A stretch of 64,000 nucleotides of DNA from Variovorax sp. ZS18.2.2. GTDB lineage: Bacteria > Pseudomonadota > Gammaproteobacteria > Burkholderiales > Burkholderiaceae_C. The position numbers were made by a program, and so were the translations under genes. How positions within the stretch are numbered: position 1 is the first letter of the stretch; each line of letters opens with the position of its first letter. The DNA lies in assembly GCF_024701975.1 (NCBI RefSeq), contig NZ_JANLNM010000009.1, positions 1-64,000 of the forward strand, read 5' to 3'. Below the pieces are notes generated by a model. That model searched no databases. It saw only the letters and a program-made list of their open reading frames with translations, and was not told the DNA's origin. Shown here in pieces: positions 16,931-25,586 of this stretch.

Positions 16931-18244
16931 GTGGCAACTAACGCGGCAACGATCGCAAAAACAGGCAAGTTCGGCGACCTCCGTCGTCGGCTCGTCTTTT
17001 TGCTGCTCGCGCTCGTGGTCTACCGGATTGGCGCGCACATTCCTGTGCCGGGTATCAACCCGGACCAGCTTGCAGCGTTGTTCCAGGGCCAGCAAGGCGG
17101 CATTCTGAGCCTGTTCAACATGTTCTCGGGCGGGGCGCTGTCGCGCTTCACCGTGTTCGCGTTGGGGATCATGCCGTACATCTCGGCGTCGATCATCATG
17201 CAGCTGATGACCTACGTGCTTCCGACCTTCGAGCAATTGAAGAAGGAAGGCGAGGCCGGCCGCCGCAAGATCACGCAGTACACGCGCTATGGCGCGCTCG
17301 GTCTGGCTCTGTTCCAGTCGTTCAGCATCGCTGTGGCACTTGAATCGTCGGCCGGTCTTGTGATCGCCCCCGGTTTCGGTTTCCGCATCACCGCCATGGT
17401 GAGCCTGACTGCTGGTTCGATGTTCCTGATGTGGCTCGGCGAGCAGATCACCGAACGCGGCCTGGGTAACGGCATCTCGATCCTGATCTTTGCAGGCATC
17501 GCGGCAGGTTTGCCGAGCGCCGTGGCAGGTCTGGGTTCGCTGGTGACCACCGGTGCCATGAACCCGATCATTGCGCTCTTCATCATCGCGGTCGTGGTCC
17601 TAGTGACCTACTTCGTGGTGTTCGTCGAACGCGGTCAGCGCAAGATCCTCGTGAACTATGCGCGGCGCCAGGTCGGCAACAAGGTCTATGGCGGCCAGTC
17701 GTCGCACCTGCCCTTGAAGCTGAACATGGCCGGTGTGATTCCGCCGATCTTCGCCTCGTCGATCATCCTGCTTCCCGCAACGGTGGTCGGTTGGTTCAGT
17801 ACCGGTGAAGGTGGCTTCCGCTGGATCAAGGACATTGCCAACGCACTGCGTCCGGGCGAGCCGATCTACGTGCTGCTGTATGCCGCTGCGATCGTTTTCT
17901 TCTGCTTCTTCTACACGGCACTCGTGTTCAACAGCAAGGAAACGGCCGACAACCTGAAGAAGAGTGGGGCATTCATTCCTGGCATTCGCCCGGGTGACCA
18001 GACCGCTCGCTATATCGACAAGATTCTGGTTCGCCTGACGTTGGCCGGCGCGGTGTACATCACCTTCGTCTGCCTGCTGCCCGAGTTCCTGATCCTGAAG
18101 TACAACGTGCCGTTCTACTTCGGTGGTACCTCCCTGCTGATCATCGTGGTCGTCACGATGGACTTCATGGCCCAGGTGCAAAACTACATGATGTCCCAGC
18201 AGTACGAATCGCTGCTGAAGAAGGCGAACTTCAAGACATCGTAG
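16931..18244 (+). CDS. secY: Preprotein translocase channel subunit SecY
   Basis: 437 residues with ten hydrophobic segments, the central pore of the Sec machinery in the inner membrane. GTG 16931 is used as start (product VATNAATIAKTGKFGDLRRR), matching the family N-terminus; a weak GAAAGAAG lies upstream. The conserved plug/TM2 region (FNMFSGGALSRFTVFALGIMPYISASIIMQL, about residues 62-92) is intact. infA, usually next to secY in this operon, is absent. Confidence 0.98.
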   Translation: MATNAATIAKTGKFGDLRRRLVFLLLALVVYRIGAHIPVPGINPDQLAALFQGQQGGILSLFNMFSGGALSRFTVFALGIMPYISASIIMQLMTYVLPTFEQLKKEGEAGRRKITQYTRYGALGLALFQSFSIAVALESSAGLVIAPGFGFRITAMVSLTAGSMFLMWLGEQITERGLGNGISILIFAGIAAGLPSAVAGLGSLVTTGAMNPIIALFIIAVVVLVTYFVVFVERGQRKILVNYARRQVGNKVYGGQSSHLPLKLNMAGVIPPIFASSIILLPATVVGWFSTGEGGFRWIKDIANALRPGEPIYVLLYAAAIVFFCFFYTALVFNSKETADNLKKSGAFIPGIRPGDQTARYIDKILVRLTLAGAVYITFVCLLPEFLILKYNVPFYFGGTSLLIIVVVTMDFMAQVQNYMMSQQYESLLKKANFKTS

Positions 18245-18308
18245 GGCTGTGATTCAGTATCGAGATCGGGCGGTAGACCGCCACGTTAAACAGTTTTAGG
18301 AGAATGAA

Positions 18309-18422
18309 ATGAGAGTTTCGGCTTCGGTCAAAACCATCTGCCGTAATTGCAAGGTCATCCGCCGTAAAGGTGTGGTGCGTGTGATTTGCACCGACCCGCG
18401 CCACAAGCAGCGCCAGGGTTGA
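18309..18422 (+). CDS. rpmJ: 50S ribosomal protein L36
   Basis: A 37-residue gene beginning MRVSASVKTICRNCKVI. The zinc-ribbon ligands are present: Cys11, Cys14, Cys27 and His32, so this is the zinc (C+) form. An AGGAG motif sits just upstream of ATG 18309. It lies between secY and rpsM, where infA would also be expected in relatives but has no space. Confidence 0.97.
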   Translation: MRVSASVKTICRNCKVIRRKGVVRVICTDPRHKQRQG

Positions 18423-18445
18423 TTGAAGAGTATTAGAGGACGCAC

Positions 18446-18811
18446 ATGGCACGTATTGCTGGCATCAACATCCCGCCGCACAAGCACGCTGAAATCGGCC
18501 TGACCGCCATTTTCGGTATCGGTCGCACCCGCGCCCGTCAAATCTGCGAAGCGAGCGGCATCGAATATTCGAAGAAGATCAAGGATCTGACCGACGCCGA
18601 TCTCGAGAAGATCCGCGATCAGATCGCTCTGTTCACGATCGAAGGCGATCTGCGTCGCGAGACGACGATGAACATCAAGCGTTTGATGGACATCGGCTGC
18701 TATCGCGGCTTCCGTCACCGTCGCGGCCTGCCGATGCGCGGCCAGCGCACGCGCACCAATGCCCGCACCCGCAAGGGTCCGCGCAAGGCTGCGCAGTCCC
18801 TGAAGAAATAA
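18446..18811 (+). CDS. rpsM: 30S ribosomal protein S13
   Basis: 121 residues (MARIAGINIPPHKHAEIGLT) with the H2TH-like core and the basic tail RTRTNARTRKGPRK that contacts P-site tRNA. It is the first gene of the alpha-type segment here. Confidence 0.98.
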   Translation: MARIAGINIPPHKHAEIGLTAIFGIGRTRARQICEASGIEYSKKIKDLTDADLEKIRDQIALFTIEGDLRRETTMNIKRLMDIGCYRGFRHRRGLPMRGQRTRTNARTRKGPRKAAQSLKK

Positions 18812-18823
18812 GGATAGACCAGC

Positions 18824-19228
18824 ATGGCTAAAGCACCTGCAAACAACGCCGCACAGCGCGTTCGCAAGAAGGTTCGCAAGAACGTTGCGGACGGTATCGC
18901 CCACGTGCATGCCTCGTTCAACAACACCATCATCACGATCACCGATCGCCAGGGCAACGCCCTGTCGTGGGCTTCGTCGGGTGGCCAGGGCTTCAAGGGC
19001 TCGCGCAAGTCGACCCCGTTCGCTGCGCAGGTCGCTTCCGAAGTGGCCGGCCGTGCTGCTGTCGAACAAGGTATCAAGAACCTCGACGTCGAGATCAAGG
19101 GCCCGGGCCCCGGTCGCGAATCGTCGGTGCGCGCACTGGCTGCGCTCGGCATCCGGATCAATTCCATTGCCGACGTGACGCCCGTTCCGCACAACGGCTG
19201 CCGTCCCCAGAAGCGTCGCCGCATCTGA
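18824..19228 (+). CDS. rpsK: 30S ribosomal protein S11
   Basis: 134 residues with the conserved DRQGNALSWASSGGQGFKGSRKSTPFAAQ region and the C-terminal PHNGCRPQKRRRI. It is a platform protein near the mRNA exit. Confidence 0.98.
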   Translation: MAKAPANNAAQRVRKKVRKNVADGIAHVHASFNNTIITITDRQGNALSWASSGGQGFKGSRKSTPFAAQVASEVAGRAAVEQGIKNLDVEIKGPGPGRESSVRALAALGIRINSIADVTPVPHNGCRPQKRRRI

Positions 19229-19243
19229 TCGTCAGTCCGCAAG

Positions 19244-19280
19244 GCGCAGCCAGCTTTCGAGCGGCTGCGCATTTGTTTTT
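19244..19280 (+). terminator. Terminator-like hairpin between rpsK and rpsD
   Basis: GCGCAGCC (19244-19251) pairs with GGCTGCGC (19263-19270), followed by the T-rich tail ATTTGTTTTTT. Lying inside the operon, it may be an attenuator that reduces expression of rpsD and rpoA. The 129-bp gap is unusually long for this operon. Confidence 0.5.
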
Positions 19281-19357
19281 TAACTAAGCCCACCGCCATC
19301 CGCGTCTCGCCGATGGCTCCCGCAGGCAACTGCGGCAGATGACACAAAGGAAAAATC

Positions 19358-19981
19358 GTGGCACGTTACCTCGGCCCCAAGGCCAAACTTTCCCGCCGTG
19401 AAGGCACCGACCTGTTCTTGAAGAGCGCCCGCCGCTCCATTCAAGACAAGGCCAAGTTCGATTCCAAGCCCGGCCAGCACGGTCGCACTTCGGGTCAGCG
19501 CACCTCGGACTACGGTCTGCAACTGCGCGAAAAGCAGAAGGTCAAGCGCATGTACGGCGTGCTGGAAAAGCAGTTCCGCCGCTACTTCGAAGAAGCCGAT
19601 CGTCGCCGTGGCAACACCGGTGCCAACCTGCTGTTCATTCTCGAATCGCGCCTGGACAACGTCGTCTACCGCATGGGCTTCGGCTCGACCCGCGCTGAAG
19701 CACGTCAACTCGTGTCGCACAAGGCGATCACGGTGAACGGCCAGTCGGTCAACATCCCGTCGTACCTGGTCAAGACCGGCGACGTGATCGCCGTGCGCGA
19801 CAAGTCGAAGAAGCAGAACCGCATTGTCGAAGCGCTGCAACTCGCCCAGCAAGTCGGTATTCCGGCATGGGTCGACGTGAATGCCGACAAGGCCGAAGGC
19901 ACCTTCAAGAAGGTGCCCGATCGCGACGAATTCGCAGCCGACATCAACGAATCGCTGATCGTCGAACTGTATTCGCGTTGA
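19358..19981 (+). CDS. rpsD: 30S ribosomal protein S4
   Basis: 207 residues, full length, with the S4 RNA-binding domain (about residues 97-160: SRLDNVVYRMGFGSTRAEARQLV). S4 initiates 30S assembly and represses the alpha operon in E. coli. ATG or GTG choice: the codon at 19358 is GTG, preceded by AAAGGAAAAATC. Confidence 0.98.
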   Translation: MARYLGPKAKLSRREGTDLFLKSARRSIQDKAKFDSKPGQHGRTSGQRTSDYGLQLREKQKVKRMYGVLEKQFRRYFEEADRRRGNTGANLLFILESRLDNVVYRMGFGSTRAEARQLVSHKAITVNGQSVNIPSYLVKTGDVIAVRDKSKKQNRIVEALQLAQQVGIPAWVDVNADKAEGTFKKVPDRDEFAADINESLIVELYSR

Positions 19982-19989
19982 TTTTTTTG

Positions 19990-20027
19990 TTCCCGCACAC
20001 CTCGCGTGTGTGGGAAACAAGTTTTTG
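19990..20027 (+). terminator. Terminator-like hairpin between rpsD and rpoA
   Basis: TTCCCGCACAC (19990-20000) pairs with GTGTGTGGGAA (20006-20016) with one G-T wobble, and AAGTTTTTGTTG follows. It is a partial terminator or mRNA-processing signal within the 139-bp rpsD-rpoA gap. Confidence 0.5.
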
Positions 20028-20120
20028 TTGTTCACGTTCCTGCCCCGTGCTTTGTTGCGGGTCAGGTGCTTCACCAGCCTTACCGGTGTAACGAGCCGGG
20101 GGTATTGAGAGGAAGTCTGC

Positions 20121-21110
20121 ATGCAAACCACCCTGCTGAAACCCAAGACCATCCAGGTCGAGCAACTTGCCGCCAACAAGGCGAAGGTCACGCTCGAGCC
20201 TTTCGAGCGTGGCTACGGCCACACGCTCGGCAACGCGCTGCGTCGCGTTCTGCTGTCGTCCATGGTCGGCTACTCGGCCACCGAAGTCACGATCGCTGGC
20301 GTTCTGCATGAGTACTCGTCGATCGACGGCGTGCAGGAAGATGTCGTCAACATCCTTCTGAACCTCAAGGGCGTGGTGTTCAAGCTCCACAACCGCGACG
20401 AAGTCACGCTGAGCCTGCGCAAGGACGGCGAAGGCCCGGTCCTGGCGTCGGACATCCAGACCCCGCACGATGTCGAGATCATCAATCCCGACCACGTGAT
20501 CGCGCACCTGTCGCAAGGCGGCAAGCTCGACATGCAGATCAAGGTCGAAAAGGGTCGCGGCTACGTGCCCGGCACGATGCGCCGTTACGCCGACGAACCG
20601 ACCAAGTCGATTGGCCGCATCGTTCTCGACGCGTCGTTCTCGCCCGTCAAGCGCGTGAGCTACACGGTCGAAAGCGCCCGCGTCGAACAGCGTACCGACC
20701 TGGACAAGCTCCTGGTCGAGATCGAAACCAACGGTGCCATCACCGCTGAAGATGCGGTTCGCGCGTCGGCTAAAATCCTGGTCGAGCAGCTGGCAGTGTT
20801 CGCACAGCTGGAAGGCGGCGAACTGGCTGCATTCGATGCACCGGCACCGCGCAGCGCACAGCAATTCGATCCGATCCTGCTGCGCCCTGTCGACGAGCTC
20901 GAGCTCACCGTGCGTTCGGCCAACTGCCTGAAGGCCGAAAACATCTACTACATCGGTGACCTGATCCAGCGCACCGAGAACGAGCTGCTCAAGACCCCGA
21001 ACCTGGGTCGCAAGTCGCTCAACGAAATCAAGGAAGTCCTCGCTTCGCGCGGCCTGACCTTGGGTATGAAGCTTGAAAGCTGGCCGCCGGCCGGTCTCGA
21101 CAAGCGTTGA
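20121..21110 (+). CDS. rpoA: RNA polymerase alpha subunit
   Basis: 329 residues: the N-terminal assembly domain (about 1-230), linker, and the C-terminal domain (about 250-329) that binds UP elements and activators. Conserved motifs include GYGHTLGNALRRVLLSSM and NLGRKSLNEIKEVLASRGL. ATG 20121 is preceded by GAGAGGAAG. Confidence 0.99.
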   Translation: MQTTLLKPKTIQVEQLAANKAKVTLEPFERGYGHTLGNALRRVLLSSMVGYSATEVTIAGVLHEYSSIDGVQEDVVNILLNLKGVVFKLHNRDEVTLSLRKDGEGPVLASDIQTPHDVEIINPDHVIAHLSQGGKLDMQIKVEKGRGYVPGTMRRYADEPTKSIGRIVLDASFSPVKRVSYTVESARVEQRTDLDKLLVEIETNGAITAEDAVRASAKILVEQLAVFAQLEGGELAAFDAPAPRSAQQFDPILLRPVDELELTVRSANCLKAENIYYIGDLIQRTENELLKTPNLGRKSLNEIKEVLASRGLTLGMKLESWPPAGLDKR

Positions 21111-21199
21111 TTTTTGTTTTTTGAATTGAGCCCATGAGGGCTCGTGCCCGGGCAGTACCTGATACGGCTGCCTGTTTAATAAAGTAAAGGAAAAGCACC

Positions 21200-21598
21200 A
21201 TGCGTCACGGACACGGACTTCGCAAACTCAACCGCACCAGCTCGCACCGCCTTGCGATGCTGCAGAACATGATGAATTCGCTCATCGAGCACGAAGTCAT
21301 CAAGACCACGGTCCCCAAGGCCAAGGAACTGCGCCGCGTCATCGAGCCGATGATCACGCTCGCCAAGAAGCCCACGCTCGCCAACAAGCGCCTGGCCTTC
21401 GACCGCCTGCGCGACCGCGACAGCGTCGTCAAGCTCTTCGCCGATCTGGGCCCGCGCTTCGCGGCACGTCCGGGCGGCTACACGCGCATCCTGAAAATGG
21501 GTTTCCGCGTGGGCGACAACGCACCGATGGCCCTGGTCGAACTGGTCGACCGTCCTGAAATTAAAGAAGCAGATGCCGAGCAAGGCGCTGCAGAATAA
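21200..21598 (+). CDS. rplQ: 50S ribosomal protein L17
   Basis: 132 residues (MRHGHGLRKLNRTSSHRLAM at the start). It is the last protein gene of the operon. A GAGCCC/GGGCTC hairpin lies in the 89-bp gap behind rpoA. The initiator tRNA gene starts only 18 bp downstream. Confidence 0.98.
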   Translation: MRHGHGLRKLNRTSSHRLAMLQNMMNSLIEHEVIKTTVPKAKELRRVIEPMITLAKKPTLANKRLAFDRLRDRDSVVKLFADLGPRFAARPGGYTRILKMGFRVGDNAPMALVELVDRPEIKEADAEQGAAE

Positions 21599-21600
21599 GT

Positions 21601-21606
21601 TATAAT
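21601..21606 (+). promoter_or_regulatory. -10 element ahead of tRNA-fMet
   Basis: A perfect TATAAT (21601-21606) lies 10 bp before the mature tRNA 5' end, at the stop codon end of rplQ. No good -35 is visible 17 bp upstream, so the tRNA may be transcribed both from here and by read-through from rplQ. Confidence 0.5.
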
Positions 21607-21616
21607 TCCATCTTGC

Positions 21617-21693
<77 letters not shown>

Positions 21694-21698
21694 ATTTA

Positions 21699-21730
21699 AA
21701 AGGCCCTTTGAATTTCAAAGGGCCTTTTTT
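21699..21730 (+). terminator. Terminator after tRNA-fMet
   Basis: AAGGCCCTTTGA and its reverse complement form a long perfect hairpin ending in a run of six T. It ends transcription from the ribosomal operon and tRNA. Confidence 0.92.
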
Positions 21731-21755
21731 CTTGGGTCGGTGAATTGAATGAATC

Positions 21756-21782
21756 AAGCCCTCGCAATGAGGGCTTTTTTAT
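21756..21782 (+). terminator. Second terminator downstream of tRNA
   Basis: AAGCCCTC (21756-21763) pairs with GAGGGCTT (21769-21776) and runs into a T-tract. A back-up terminator 26 bp after the first, insulating the convergent HD-domain gene. Confidence 0.88.
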
Positions 21783-21803
21783 TTTTGGGATTTCCCTGAT
21801 TTC

Positions 21804-22451
21804 TCAGCCACGCCAGGCCGAGCAGCGGATCACGCTGCAGAAATTGCCACGGTGAAAGTGCGGCTCCTTGTCCGCGATCACATCGGCCTTCACGTTGCCG
21901 AAGGTGGCCTCCGGCTTGTGTTTGATACCGTCGTAGAAGGCCTGGATGATGTCTTCCTTGAAGTGTTCGGTGCGCGGATGCGCATGCACGACCTGCGTGC
22001 GCTCGGCCTCGCTGTACTCCGGATAGGTCAGTCCAAGAACGTCCATCTCGACACCGGCCGTCACCAGCGCCACGACCGGGTGCATGTGCTGCGGAATCCC
22101 GGGCGTCGTGTGCAGCGCGATCGCCGTCCAGACCAGGTCGACATCCTGCTGCGAGATCCCGTGGCCGCGCAGGAAATCGCGCGCCACATTCGCCCCATCG
22201 ACCTCGAAGCGCTCGTTCGCGCTGCTGTGCGCCTTCACCAGCCCCATATCGTGGAACATCGCACCCGCGTAAAGCAGCTCCGGGTCGAAGGTGAGGCCTC
22301 GGTGCTTGCCGGCCAGCGCGCCGAAGTAATAGACCCGGCTGGAGTGGTGGAACAGCAGCGAGGGCGCCGTGTCGCGGACCAGTTCGGTGATCTCGCCTGC
22401 GAGTTTGCTGTCGGGGATGCGGACCCCTTCGATCGTCGTCGTCAAAGCCAT
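21804..22451 (-). CDS. HD-domain metal-dependent phosphohydrolase family protein
   Basis: 215 residues. The HD motif is in FHDMG (about residues 66-70), with an upstream His (LLFHHSSRVYYFG) and downstream HTTPGIPQHMHP, all candidate metal ligands. The arrangement resembles the cyanamide-hydratase-like HD subfamily; the actual substrate is unknown. GGAG precedes ATG 22451. It is divergent from the GlxA-type regulator across 115 bp, suggesting that regulator controls it. Confidence 0.75.
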   Translation of the reverse strand: MALTTTIEGVRIPDSKLAGEITELVRDTAPSLLFHHSSRVYYFGALAGKHRGLTFDPELLYAGAMFHDMGLVKAHSSANERFEVDGANVARDFLRGHGISQQDVDLVWTAIALHTTPGIPQHMHPVVALVTAGVEMDVLGLTYPEYSEAERTQVVHAHPRTEHFKEDIIQAFYDGIKHKPEATFGNVKADVIADKEPHFHRGNFCSVIRCSAWRG

Positions 22452-22566
22452 GTGGATTTCTCCTGTGAGTGTGAGAACAACTTTAGGAGTCGGCTACAGT
22501 GTCTTCAACGGACGTGAGGCGGCAATTCCTGCCATTGCGGCGCCGAAAGAGACACGGAAAACAACC

Positions 22567-23544
22567 ATGCGCACCACGAAGACCATCGCGATCCTCGCCA
22601 TGCCCGGCGTCCAGTTGCTCGACGTCTCCGGCCCGCTCGACGTGTTCGCCGAGGCGAACGTGCAGGCGCGCACCGAGGCCTACCGGCTGCGCGTCATCGC
22701 GAGCCAGCCCGGAGCGATCCGCAGTTCATCGGGTGTGCGGCTCATGCCCGACGCCGTCATCGGCGAAGAAGACATCGACGAACCGATCCACACGCTCCTG
22801 GTGGCCGGTACGCCGCACGCCGCGAGCGCCGCGACCAACCTCGACGTCACCGCATGGCTGCGCAAGCTCACGCCCAAGGCGCGCCGTTTCGGCTCGGTCT
22901 GCAGCGGCGCCTTCGTGCTGGCGCAGGCGGGGCTGCTCAATGGCAAGCGAGTCTCGACGCATTGGGCCGTGGCCGATCAGCTCGCACAAGCATTCCCCGC
23001 GGTGCAAGTCGATGCCGATGCCATCCACGTGCGCGACGGGCGTCTCCGCACCGCCGCTGGCGTGACCGCGGGCCTCGACCTGTCGCTCGCACTCGTCGAG
23101 GAAGATCTCGGCCGCGAGATCGCCATGAAAGTCGCCGCCCAGCTCGTGATGTTCTTCAAGCGCCCGGGCGGCCAGATGCAGTTCAGCCGCAAGGGCGAAG
23201 CCGCACCCACCGGCCGATCGGCCCTACAGGAAGTGCAGCGCTGGATCGCCGCAAACCCCGCGGAAGACCACAGCGTCGCCCACCTGGCCGGACGCATGAG
23301 CCTGAGCCCGCGCCACTTTGCACGGCTGTTCACGCAAGAGGTCGGGGCCACGCCTGCAGCCTGGGTGGAAGGCATTCGCGTTTCCGCCGCGCGCCGCCTG
23401 CTCGAGGCCGGGGATGCCGCACCGAAGCAGGTGGCGGCCCAATGCGGATTTGCCGATGCCGACACGTTGCGGCGCGCGTTCCAGCGCCAGGTCGGCATCA
23501 CGCCGGCGGAGTACCGCAAGCGCTACGCGCATGCCGTCGGCTGA
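22567..23544 (+). CDS. GlxA-type AraC-family transcriptional regulator
   Basis: 325 residues: an N-terminal DJ-1/PfpI-like domain (about residues 5-190, with the nucleophile-elbow-like GSVCSGAFVLAQAGLL) and a C-terminal AraC HTH pair (about 225-320, LAGRMSLSPRHFARLFTQEVG and a second helix pair ending in the YRKRY motif). GlxA-type regulators usually control nearby catabolic genes in response to a small nitrogen compound. ATG 22567 fits this domain start; the frame is open upstream to 22369 but non-coding in character. Confidence 0.88.
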   Translation: MRTTKTIAILAMPGVQLLDVSGPLDVFAEANVQARTEAYRLRVIASQPGAIRSSSGVRLMPDAVIGEEDIDEPIHTLLVAGTPHAASAATNLDVTAWLRKLTPKARRFGSVCSGAFVLAQAGLLNGKRVSTHWAVADQLAQAFPAVQVDADAIHVRDGRLRTAAGVTAGLDLSLALVEEDLGREIAMKVAAQLVMFFKRPGGQMQFSRKGEAAPTGRSALQEVQRWIAANPAEDHSVAHLAGRMSLSPRHFARLFTQEVGATPAAWVEGIRVSAARRLLEAGDAAPKQVAAQCGFADADTLRRAFQRQVGITPAEYRKRYAHAVG

Positions 23545-23563
23545 AGGCACGGCGAAAAAACGA

Positions 23564-23962
23564 TCAGTCCGGAATGACCGCCGTGACCTCGATCTCGACC
23601 TTCGCACGGTGCTCGACCAGCGCCGCCACCTGCACGCATGTCATCGCCGGGAAGTTGCGCCCCACCGCGTCGCGGTACACGGGGCCGAGCTCGGCCAGCC
23701 GGCGGCTGTATTCGTCGCGGTCCGTCACGTACCAGGTCATGCGCACCATGTGCTCCGGGCCCGCGCCGCCCGCGCGCAGCACTTCGGCGATGTTGCGCAG
23801 CGCGAGGCCGCACTGCTCGATGAAGTCGTCCGACTCGAACTGCTGCTGCGCATTCCAGCCGATCTGGCCACCGATGAACAGCATCGTTCCGCGTGCCGCG
23901 ACACCGTTCGCATAGCCCTTGGGGGGCAGCCAGCCTTCGGGCTGCAGGAGTTTGTTCATCAT
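23564..23962 (-). CDS. RidA/YjgF family protein (last gene of aryl-CoA operon)
   Basis: 132 residues of the Rid family, whose canonical members hydrolyse reactive enamines/imines. The region usually containing the catalytic Arg (FPARSCVEV in E. coli RidA) reads FPAMTCVQV, so that Arg is Met here and classic imine deaminase activity is doubtful. ATG 23962 overlaps the stop of the CoA ligase gene (ATGA). In a pathway handling amino-substituted cyclic intermediates, a Rid protein could assist imine or enamine conversion; this is inference. Confidence 0.85.
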   Translation of the reverse strand: MMNKLLQPEGWLPPKGYANGVAARGTMLFIGGQIGWNAQQQFESDDFIEQCGLALRNIAEVLRAGGAGPEHMVRMTWYVTDRDEYSRRLAELGPVYRDAVGRNFPAMTCVQVAALVEHRAKVEIEVTAVIPD

Positions 23963-25581
23963 GATGTGGTGTTGAGTTGTCGCAGTTTGAATCGCTGGAG
24001 CTTGCCGGTTTCCGTGCGCGGCAACGCCGCCACGAACTCGATCTCCCGCGGGTATTTGAAGGGCGCGATGGTGGCCTTCACATGGTCCTGCAGCGCCTTC
24101 ACCAGTGCCGCATCGCCTTCGTTGCCGGGCTTGAGCACGCAGAAGGCCTTCACGATCATGCCGCGGTCGGCGTCGGGCTTGCCGATCACGCCGCACTCGG
24201 CCACCGCGGGGTGCTTGAGCAGCGCGTCCTCGACTTCCGGTCCGCCGACGTTGTAGCCGGCCGTGATGATCATGTCGTCGGCGCGCGCCTGGTAGAAGAA
24301 GTAGCCGTCGTCGTCTTGCACGAACGAATCGCCGGGGTAATTCCAGCCGTTCTTCACGTAGTCGGCCTGGCGCGGATCGTCCAGATACCGGCAGCCGACC
24401 GGCCCCTGCAGCGCGAGTTTGCCCACGGTGCCGTGCGGCACTTCGTTGCCCTTGTCGTCCACCACCTTTGCGGTGAAGCCCGGCACCGCCTTGCCGACTG
24501 CGCCCTTGCGCACGTCGCCGCCCGCTGCGGAGATGTAGATGTGAAACACCTCGGTGCCGCCGATGCCGTCGAGCATCTCGATGCCGGCGGCTTCCTTCCA
24601 CAGCTGGCGCGTCGCATCCGGCAGGGCCTCGCCCGCGCTCACGCTGATGCGCAGGTTCGGCATGCCGTGCTGCCGCACGAAAGGCGCCATCTGGCGATAG
24701 AACGTGGGCGCGGTGTAGCAAATGGTCGCGCCGATCTCGTTGATGAGCTTCACCAGGCCTTCGGGGGTGAACGGGGCGTCCGCGAAGTACACGGAGGCGC
24801 CAGCCCACATCGGGAACACGAGCAAGCCGCCCAGACCGAAGGTGAAGGCCAGCGGCGGCGAGCCCACCACGATGTCATCGCTGCGCGCCTTGAGCACATG
24901 GCGCGGCCAGGTCTCGCACATCGCGAGCACGTCGCGGTGCGTGGTGACGGGGGCTTTCGGCTTGCCCGTCGTACCCGAGGTGAACGCGAGCAATGCGATG
25001 TCGTCGGCCGCCGTGGGGCATGCAGCGAAGACGCCGCTCTTGCCGGCTGCGCGCGCGGAGAGCGAGTCCGCCGCATCGGGCTTGTTGAAGGCGATCACCG
25101 TCGCAAGCACCGGATGCTCCTTCTGCGCAGTCGCCAACTCGTCGAGCAATCGCCCGTCGCACAGCGCGGCAACGGGGCGCGCCTTCTCGATAATCTCGCC
25201 GAGTTCCTTCGCGCGCAGCAACGGCATCGTCGCCACCGCGATCAGTCCGGCCTTCACCACCGCGAGCCACGCGAGCGCCATCGCCACCGAGTTGCCGCCA
25301 CGCAGCAGCACGCGGTTGCCGGGCACGAGCCCGAGGTCTTCGGTCAGCACCTGCGCGATGCGATTGACCTCGACGGCGGCCTGCCTGTACGTGAGCGTGC
25401 CGGCTGGCGAGCGCAGCATCGGCTTGTCGCCGAAGCCCTTGGCATCCGCCTTGTCCAGCAACTCCTCCACGAGGTTCAGCTGTTCGGGCAGCTGCAGCTC
25501 GGGCAGGTCATAGCGAAAGACCGGCAACTGCTCGGCAGGCGGCAGGCGGTCGTGAACGAAACGGTCGACTTGGGCAGACAC
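23959..25581 (-). CDS. Aryl-CoA ligase, probably 2-aminobenzoate-CoA ligase
   Basis: 540 residues of the benzoate-CoA ligase branch of adenylate-forming enzymes. Motifs: TSGTTGKPKAPVTTHRD (P-loop, about residues 203-219), GGTEVFHIY (about 346-354), YPGDSF (about 421) and the catalytic C-terminal Lys in RTETGKLQRFK. It would activate the aromatic acid with ATP and CoA. The specificity for 2-aminobenzoate is inferred from the neighbouring bifunctional monooxygenase/reductase. It lies 5 bp after the acyl-CoA dehydrogenase gene. Confidence 0.85.
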   Translation of the reverse strand: MSAQVDRFVHDRLPPAEQLPVFRYDLPELQLPEQLNLVEELLDKADAKGFGDKPMLRSPAGTLTYRQAAVEVNRIAQVLTEDLGLVPGNRVLLRGGNSVAMALAWLAVVKAGLIAVATMPLLRAKELGEIIEKARPVAALCDGRLLDELATAQKEHPVLATVIAFNKPDAADSLSARAAGKSGVFAACPTAADDIALLAFTSGTTGKPKAPVTTHRDVLAMCETWPRHVLKARSDDIVVGSPPLAFTFGLGGLLVFPMWAGASVYFADAPFTPEGLVKLINEIGATICYTAPTFYRQMAPFVRQHGMPNLRISVSAGEALPDATRQLWKEAAGIEMLDGIGGTEVFHIYISAAGGDVRKGAVGKAVPGFTAKVVDDKGNEVPHGTVGKLALQGPVGCRYLDDPRQADYVKNGWNYPGDSFVQDDDGYFFYQARADDMIITAGYNVGGPEVEDALLKHPAVAECGVIGKPDADRGMIVKAFCVLKPGNEGDAALVKALQDHVKATIAPFKYPREIEFVAALPRTETGKLQRFKLRQLNTTS

Positions 25582-25586
25582 GGTAT

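Noticed and set aside
18245..18308. infA between secY and rpmJ
   Set aside because: Only 64 bp separate the genes, too short for the about 72-residue IF-1.
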